Part shown: positions 59,720 through 64,000 of the stretch, one piece after another
Layout: every line of letters starts with the position of its first letter
Numbering within the stretch: position 1 is the stretch's first letter
Assembly (NCBI GenBank): GCA_037693485.1
Contig: CM075348.1
Span: 33,288,501-33,352,500 of the forward strand
Origin: Kitagawia praeruptora
Lineage: Eukaryota; Streptophyta; Magnoliopsida; Apiales; Apiaceae
Direction: 5' to 3'
DNA length: 64,000 bases
Translations under genes and position numbers: made by a program
Notes under the pieces: generated by a model
Databases searched by the model: none
What the model was told of the DNA's origin: nothing
What the model saw: the letters and a program-made list of their open reading frames with translations, nothing else

Positions 59720-59827
59720 TATCTATTTTTTATAGTTATAATTAGAATTAATTGGTCGTTCCTATCTAATAATCTACTAGTACCGGCTCGCTATTCACTC
59801 GGTTTTTGGGTCATAATCATTATGTAG
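59720..59827 (+). other. Plastid-like spacer upstream of trnS
   Basis: The stretch up to GGTCATAATCATTATGTA, which leads straight into the tRNA, has the look of the plastid trnS-GGA upstream region. The boundary with the unrelated sequence to the left (59593 to about 59720) is not exact. Confidence 0.5.
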
Positions 59828-59914
59828 GAGAGATGGCCGAGTGGTTGAAGGCGTAGCATTGGAACTGCTATGTAGGCTTTTGTTTACTGAGGGTTCGAAT
59901 CCCTCTCTTTCCGT
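59828..59914 (+). tRNA. trnS-GGA: Plastid-type tRNA-Ser (anticodon GGA)
   Basis: GGAGAGATGGCCGAGTGG starts the acceptor and D arm. The anticodon stem-loop TAGCA-TTGGAAC-TGCTA has anticodon GGA. A long variable arm typical of tRNA-Ser and the T arm GAGGGTTCGAATCCCTC follow, and CTCTTTCC closes the acceptor stem. This is a plastid tRNA with no encoded CCA. Lying among nuclear transposons and near an rpoB fragment that is far from trnS in normal plastid maps, it is most likely part of a nuclear plastid-DNA insertion, or of mitochondrial DNA that carries plastid pieces. Whether it is transcribed in the nucleus is unknown. Confidence 0.9.
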
Positions 59915-59984
59915 ACCTTCATCTAATTCACTGATCTTACTAACCAAAAGAGTAAAATATATAAAATTATATTCCAACACAAAA

Positions 59985-60184
59985 CAGTTAGACCTTTCTT
60001 TGATATATATTTTATTACTAATTACTGTGTCACGGAAAATACTGAAAGGATGTTCTTCACCATCAATAGGACCACCGCTGCAAGCCCATTTTTCTCTTTG
60101 CATTTGTGATTTCATTACGTAAACTGCAAAATATTGCTCTGTAAGCACAAGTTCCGTGCTAAATATATCACCAAACCATAACAA
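59985..60184 (-). other. Possible exon or relic of an unrecognised protein gene
   Basis: The minus strand from 60184 reads MLWFGDIFSTELVLTEQYFA, then VYVMKSQMQREKWACSGGPI and DGEEHPFSIFRDTVI, before the composition turns AT-rich. It looks protein-like in residue use. The minus strand also has AGAG followed by GTAAGC at about 60212-60205, which could be a splice donor. I do not recognise the family. The rest of the open frame, to 59795, runs antisense through the tRNA and is not real. Confidence 0.3.
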
Positions 60185-60212
60185 TTGGAGGTTAGCGAGT
60201 TTGCTTACCTCT

Positions 60213-61244
60213 GCTCCACTTTTTTTTCATTTTATAACAGCGTCAATGCATTCTTCATTTGTTTAGGAGGCTGAGGTTAAAACATTGTCTGCATACACTA
60301 CGAATCGTAATGGATTAAATTTTTCCTCACTACAAGTTATTGTGCTTAAAAAGTGTGTAGAATGCTTGTAATTCTTTTTCACAACTCTGCAAAATGCATT
60401 GGATTTATAGATCTATGGCTTTGCCCCAAGTTTCAACTTGAGACATAAAATCTTTATATATCTATATAACTTTTTCAAAAATTCCAATGTCAATAAAGAA
60501 CTAACTAAGCTCTGCAATGTTTAAGAACTTGACATTTGACATCAAAATTTCATAACTTTTGTGGTAGAAATAGTATAGGTAAAACAGCAATAAAGAACAC
60601 TGACAAAACAATCTCTAAACCAAATAATCAGATCAAAGCATGCATTTCTTATCTAAACAAAAATGATCAGTTTGAAGCATGCATTTCTGTAGACAAAATA
60701 TTAAGCCATTATCCTGGATCGCAAAAAAAACATAAAAATTGACAGCCATGATCTAATTCATATGAAAGCTGATTTTATTAACAAAACTAAAATGAAAGAA
60801 AGAACGACACTGGACAAAATCCACATATTTCACAATTTGAGGAATTATCACATCGAACATCATATATTAGATGCTAGAAATCTGAACATTTTCACCTGGC
60901 AGGAGCTATTATTTACACTGATATATCTACATATAGTTTATATACAAGTTCCTGATCACTACTAATGTAGCTTAGATCACACATTGCAACATAATGCCTG
61001 CTATAGAACATATTATGCAGCCTGTTACCTCTCACCCTCATGCATTTATAAGATATATTAGACTTCTTCCACAACCCACAACTGTACAACTAACTCTGCG
61101 TAAGTTCCTGCTACCAATAATAGTATCCTAGATGTTAAAGGAAGAGCTGTTGAATTGCTTGAGGTCATTGAAACTTGAAAGGATTAAAGAACATTTGTAA
61201 TTATGAACACCAATATCTACACCGTTGATCCCAATCTTGTGGTT
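60213..61244. other. AT-rich DNA without a recognisable gene
   Basis: Only short ORFs (such as 60536-60742 and 60762-60965) are present, with no similarity that I can see. The word AAGCATGCATTTCT occurs twice (about 60637 and 60676). This is the target DNA of the copia element that starts at 61245. Confidence 0.5.
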
Positions 61245-61581
61245 GTTGTCAATGTACTAACAGAATTAAAAGTGGCAACAATTTCTGAGAACAGATGTGT
61301 GCTTTAAGGTTCGTGTGTGCAATGTGAGGCTACTGAGAGAACCATTGATGAGAGCAAGAAAGAGCACACTTTATTTATTTAAATGATCCTGTGTTTACAA
61401 TGAGGCTTGGTCTGGTTATATAGTCCAGAGTGCATGCTAGGTTACAAAGGAGGATAACAAACTCTGTTACCAACAAACTGGACTCTGTCACTAACAAACT
61501 GGCCACTAGACCATGTACTATACTAACTAACAGCAGGATCAATAGCTGGAAGGAGGTGTGCTGGAATGTGGTCCCTCAACA
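61245..61581 (-). repeat. 3' LTR of the right-edge copia element (about 337 bp)
   Basis: It starts TGTTGAGGGACCAC at 61581, right after the polypurine tract. Inside are a TATA-like CTATATAACC (about 61420) and AATAAATAAAG (about 61372), a possible poly(A) signal. The outer end at 61245 is chosen because TGACAACA there mirrors the TGTTG start; the partner LTR is outside the window, so this edge is inferred. Confidence 0.7.
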
Positions 61582-61595
61582 CTCCCCCTCAAGCT
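61582..61595 (-). promoter_or_regulatory. Polypurine tract of the right-edge copia element
   Basis: The minus strand reads AGCTTGAGGGGGAG directly before the LTR. The pol stop codon (TGA at 61589-61591) lies inside the tract. Confidence 0.85.
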
Positions 61596-64000
61596 GGAGA
61601 TGGAGGCGCAGCTGAAGCTCCTAGCTTGTGAAGAAGGTGCTTGTGTTGTTGAACAGGGAGCACCTTTGTGAGTATGTCAGCTACCTGATCAGTGGAGGAG
61701 ACATGGGCAGTTTGAATGAGACTAGAGTTGATTTGATCACGCACGAAGTGACAGTCGATCTCTACATGCTTTGTACGCTCATGTTGAACTGGGTTAGCAG
61801 CAATTGCTAAGGCTGCCTTGTTATCACAATGTAGTTGAGTAGCAGGTAGTGTTTTAAATCCCAAGTCTTTGAGAAGAGATGACAGCCAAGTTACTTCACA
61901 TGTTGTTGTTGTCATGGCTCGATATTCTGCCTCTGCGGAAGAACGGGCAACAACACTTTGTTTCTTGGATTTCCACGAGATGGGAGAGTCACCAAGAAGA
62001 ATGCAATAACCTGTTGTGGATTTTCTGGTTGCAAGACAGCTTGCCCAATCGCTGTCGCAATATGCTGTGAGGTGAGCAGCACTTGAAGAGGCTAAAAGAA
62101 TGCCCTGTGATGGGGAACCAGCCAAGTAACGAAGTAAACGCTTTGCTGCCTGTAGATGAGCAGTAGTTGGAGCATTCATGTATTGACTAAGGGTATGCAC
62201 GATGAAAGCAATATCTGGGCGAGTTACTGTAAGGTAGATCAGTTGGCCAAGCAAACGTTGGTATGGTGTGGGATTAGGAAGTGACTCTCCAAGTGTTGGA
62301 GTGAGCTTAATATGAGAATCCATAGGCAGAGAGAGAGGCTTGTAGTTGGACAGACCATGCTCATTGAGAAGGTCAAGAGTATACTTCTTCTGTGATATGA
62401 AAAAACCTTAGGGAGACCTGTCCACTTCGAGGCCTAGGAAGTAACTTATGGGGCCAAGGTTCTTCATGTGAAATTTTGTAGACAACATGTCCCTGAGTTG
62501 GATTATGGCAGTCATATCGGAGCCACAGACCAAAAGATCGTCCACATAAACAAGGATAGCTAGCATTGATTGCGACGTTTGCTTCAAAAACAGGCTATAA
62601 TCAGACTTCGATTGTTTGAAGTCAATACTGAGTAGAGTCAAGGAAATTTTGGAGAACCACAATCGAGGTGCCTGTTTTAGGCCATACAGAGCCTTATGCA
62701 ACTTGCAGACTAGACTAGGTGTTGAACCTTTTTGAGTAGTGGCATTTAAATGTATTCGACAGCCCATATGAGTGTACCCAGGTGGCAGTGTCATGTATAC
62801 ATCGTCAAGAAGTTCCCCGTGCAGAAACGCATTTGAAACGTCCATCTGCAGGGTGTGCCAATTCTCTATAGCAACCACTGCCAACAACGTTCGTACGGTT
62901 GTCATTTTGGCCACTGGTGCGAACGTTTCTTGGTAATCTTCACCATGCCTTTGTCGACAGCCCAAGATAACCAGACGAGATTTGTAGCGTTCAATGCTGC
63001 CATCTGGGTTGAATTTCGTTTTAAATAACCATTTGCAGGCTATAGCTATTTTTCCAGGTGGTAGCTCGGTTACAGACCATGTACCATTGCTTTCCAGGGC
63101 ATCCAGCTCATCGTTCATTGCACAGACCCAATTTGAGTGTTTCACTGCTTCTTTGAATGAGGTTGGGTCATTTGTTGTAGTGATCGTGGCAAGGAAACAG
63201 CTGAAAGAAGGGTTGACTTTAGTTTGAGCCAAACTTGCTATAGGATGAGACGAAGAGTAATTCGTAACATAGTCACGTTGCCATACTGGTCGTTGATGAA
63301 CACGAGTTGATCTTCGAACAGTGACATTGTTTTCTTCGGCTTGTTCTTCAGAGTTATCATGATCAGAATCACTGTCTTGTTCAGTAGCTGTAGCAGCAGG
63401 TGGATCCTTTGAGAACAAGTAATCATCATCACAGATCGTTGAGTTTTGTGATGTTGCAGGGATAGGCTGCACAGAATTCGACTTTTCTGGTTGGGAGAAT
63501 GGGAAAATTTCTTCATAGAATTTGACATCTCGTGAGACGAATTCCTTTGATGTGCTAAGATCGAGCAGTCTATATCCTTTCTTGGTAGGTGGATATCCCA
63601 AGAAGACACATGGAATTCCTCGAGCTGCAAATTTATCAGTTGTAATAGTTGGGTTATAAGCGATAGCAAGACATCCAAACACACGTAGGTTTGTGTAAAC
63701 AGGCTCTTCCTTGTACAATGCTGCATATGGTGAAATGTTCTGCAACAGAGGTGTAGGCAACCTGTTTATCAGATAGACGGCAGTCAAGATGCAATCTCCC
63801 CACAGACGGATTGGAATGTTGGCCTGAAAGCGTAAGGCACGAGCCACTTCTCTCCACCCTGGCGTTTTGTTGTGGTCTGTATGGGCAACTTGTTTGGTGT
63901 AGGATTCCATTACTAGCCAGGAACTGCTTACATAAAGCATTCTCAAACTCCAAACCGTTATCAGATCGGATAGACTTAATGGAGGACTGGAAGTGGTTGT
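61589..64000 (-). pseudogene. pol: Copia integrase, RT and RNase H (partial, two breaks)
   Basis: Entering from the right edge, the frame reads NHFQSSIKSIRSDNGLEFEN and PYRPQQNARVE (integrase core). A small deletion near 63870 removes the conserved residues after VE and shifts the frame. It goes on with FQANIPIRLWGDCILTAVYL, FGCLAIAYN, FLGYPPTKKGYRLLD and SRDVKFYEEIFPF. RT shows KWLFKTKFNPDGSIERYKSR, GEDYQETFAPVAKMTTV, MDVSNAFLHGEL, LKQAPRLWF and YVDDLLVCGSD. A TAA at 62408-62410 falls after FLGLEVDRSP, and the same frame continues. RNase H shows YCDSDWASCLATRKSTTG, SSAEAEYRAM, CDNKAALAIA and ADILTKVLP, and ends at 61589. All catalytic Asp/Glu positions seen are kept. Confidence 0.9.

Larger units (their letters stand above)
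61245..64000 (-). mobile_element. Ty1/copia element, 3' half, cut by window edge
   Basis: On the minus strand, integrase, RT and RNase H are followed by a polypurine tract and a 3' LTR. Only one internal stop and one short deletion with frameshift are seen in about 2.4 kb of coding sequence, so it is younger than the Tork and Sirevirus elements here. Its protein and LTR differ from both. The lineage is not resolved (Ale- or Ivana-like RT are candidates). Confidence 0.88.

Noticed and set aside
59795..59984. C-terminal half of the minus ORF (with EREGFEPSVNK) as real protein
   Set aside because: This is the antisense reading of the tRNA-Ser gene, a well-known false-ORF pattern.

Overview
The window is plant nuclear DNA dominated by nested LTR retrotransposons, with no intact host protein gene that I can recognise. 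The evidence for a plant is the mix of Sirevirus-type and Tork-type Ty1/copia elements, chromodomain Ty3/gypsy elements of the Tekay/Del type with 3.5-3.7 kb LTRs, initiator-Met-tRNA primer sites (TGGTATCAGAG), and inserted plastid DNA (a trnS-GGA gene and an rpoB fragment). The species cannot be fixed from the sequence; a eudicot is likely.

Layout. (1) 1-2510: minus-strand Sirevirus-like copia element cut by the left window edge, with an open gag-pol frame and one 506 bp LTR. (2) 2835-13301: complete plus-strand Tekay-like gypsy element with 3.45 and 3.50 kb LTRs and a 5-bp target duplication (AGGGG). It carries a proline-rich ORF upstream of gag and a gag ORF, but almost no pol. (3) 13302-15601: AT-rich DNA without a recognisable gene. 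(4) 15602-53270: one large minus-strand Sirevirus whose native length would be about 13.3 kb. It holds two later insertions: a 22.6 kb gypsy array at 26247-48847 inside its integrase, and a 1.7 kb insertion at about 17837-19580 inside a very long accessory ORF that lies between pol and the 3' LTR. (5) 54211-58894: complete but decayed plus-strand Tork-type copia element. (6) 58895-61244: mixed flank with a plastid rpoB fragment, a plastid tRNA-Ser(GGA) and a possible host exon. (7) 61245-64000: 3' half of a minus-strand copia element that leaves the window on the right.

The most striking structure is the 22.6 kb array. It has the order LTR - internal - LTR - internal - LTR (3729, 5707, 3730, 5706 and 3729 bp), is nearly identical throughout, and is bounded once by the same 5-bp target duplication CACTG. 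The interrupted integrase frame of the host Sirevirus reads straight on when the array and one CACTG are removed. The array's internal region has no usable gag or RT; it holds a ribonuclease H relic, a second polypurine/LTR-start relic, and an integrase C-terminus with a chromodomain. It must therefore have been moved by enzymes supplied from elsewhere.

Other points of interest are the roughly 4 kb accessory ORF region of the Sirevirus, inverted copies of an LTR motif inside the same Sirevirus, related 28-30 bp tandem repeats inside the LTRs of both gypsy families, and diverged 110 bp direct repeats on both sides of the Tork copia element. All coordinates of repeats and joins come from reading by eye; identities were not computed.
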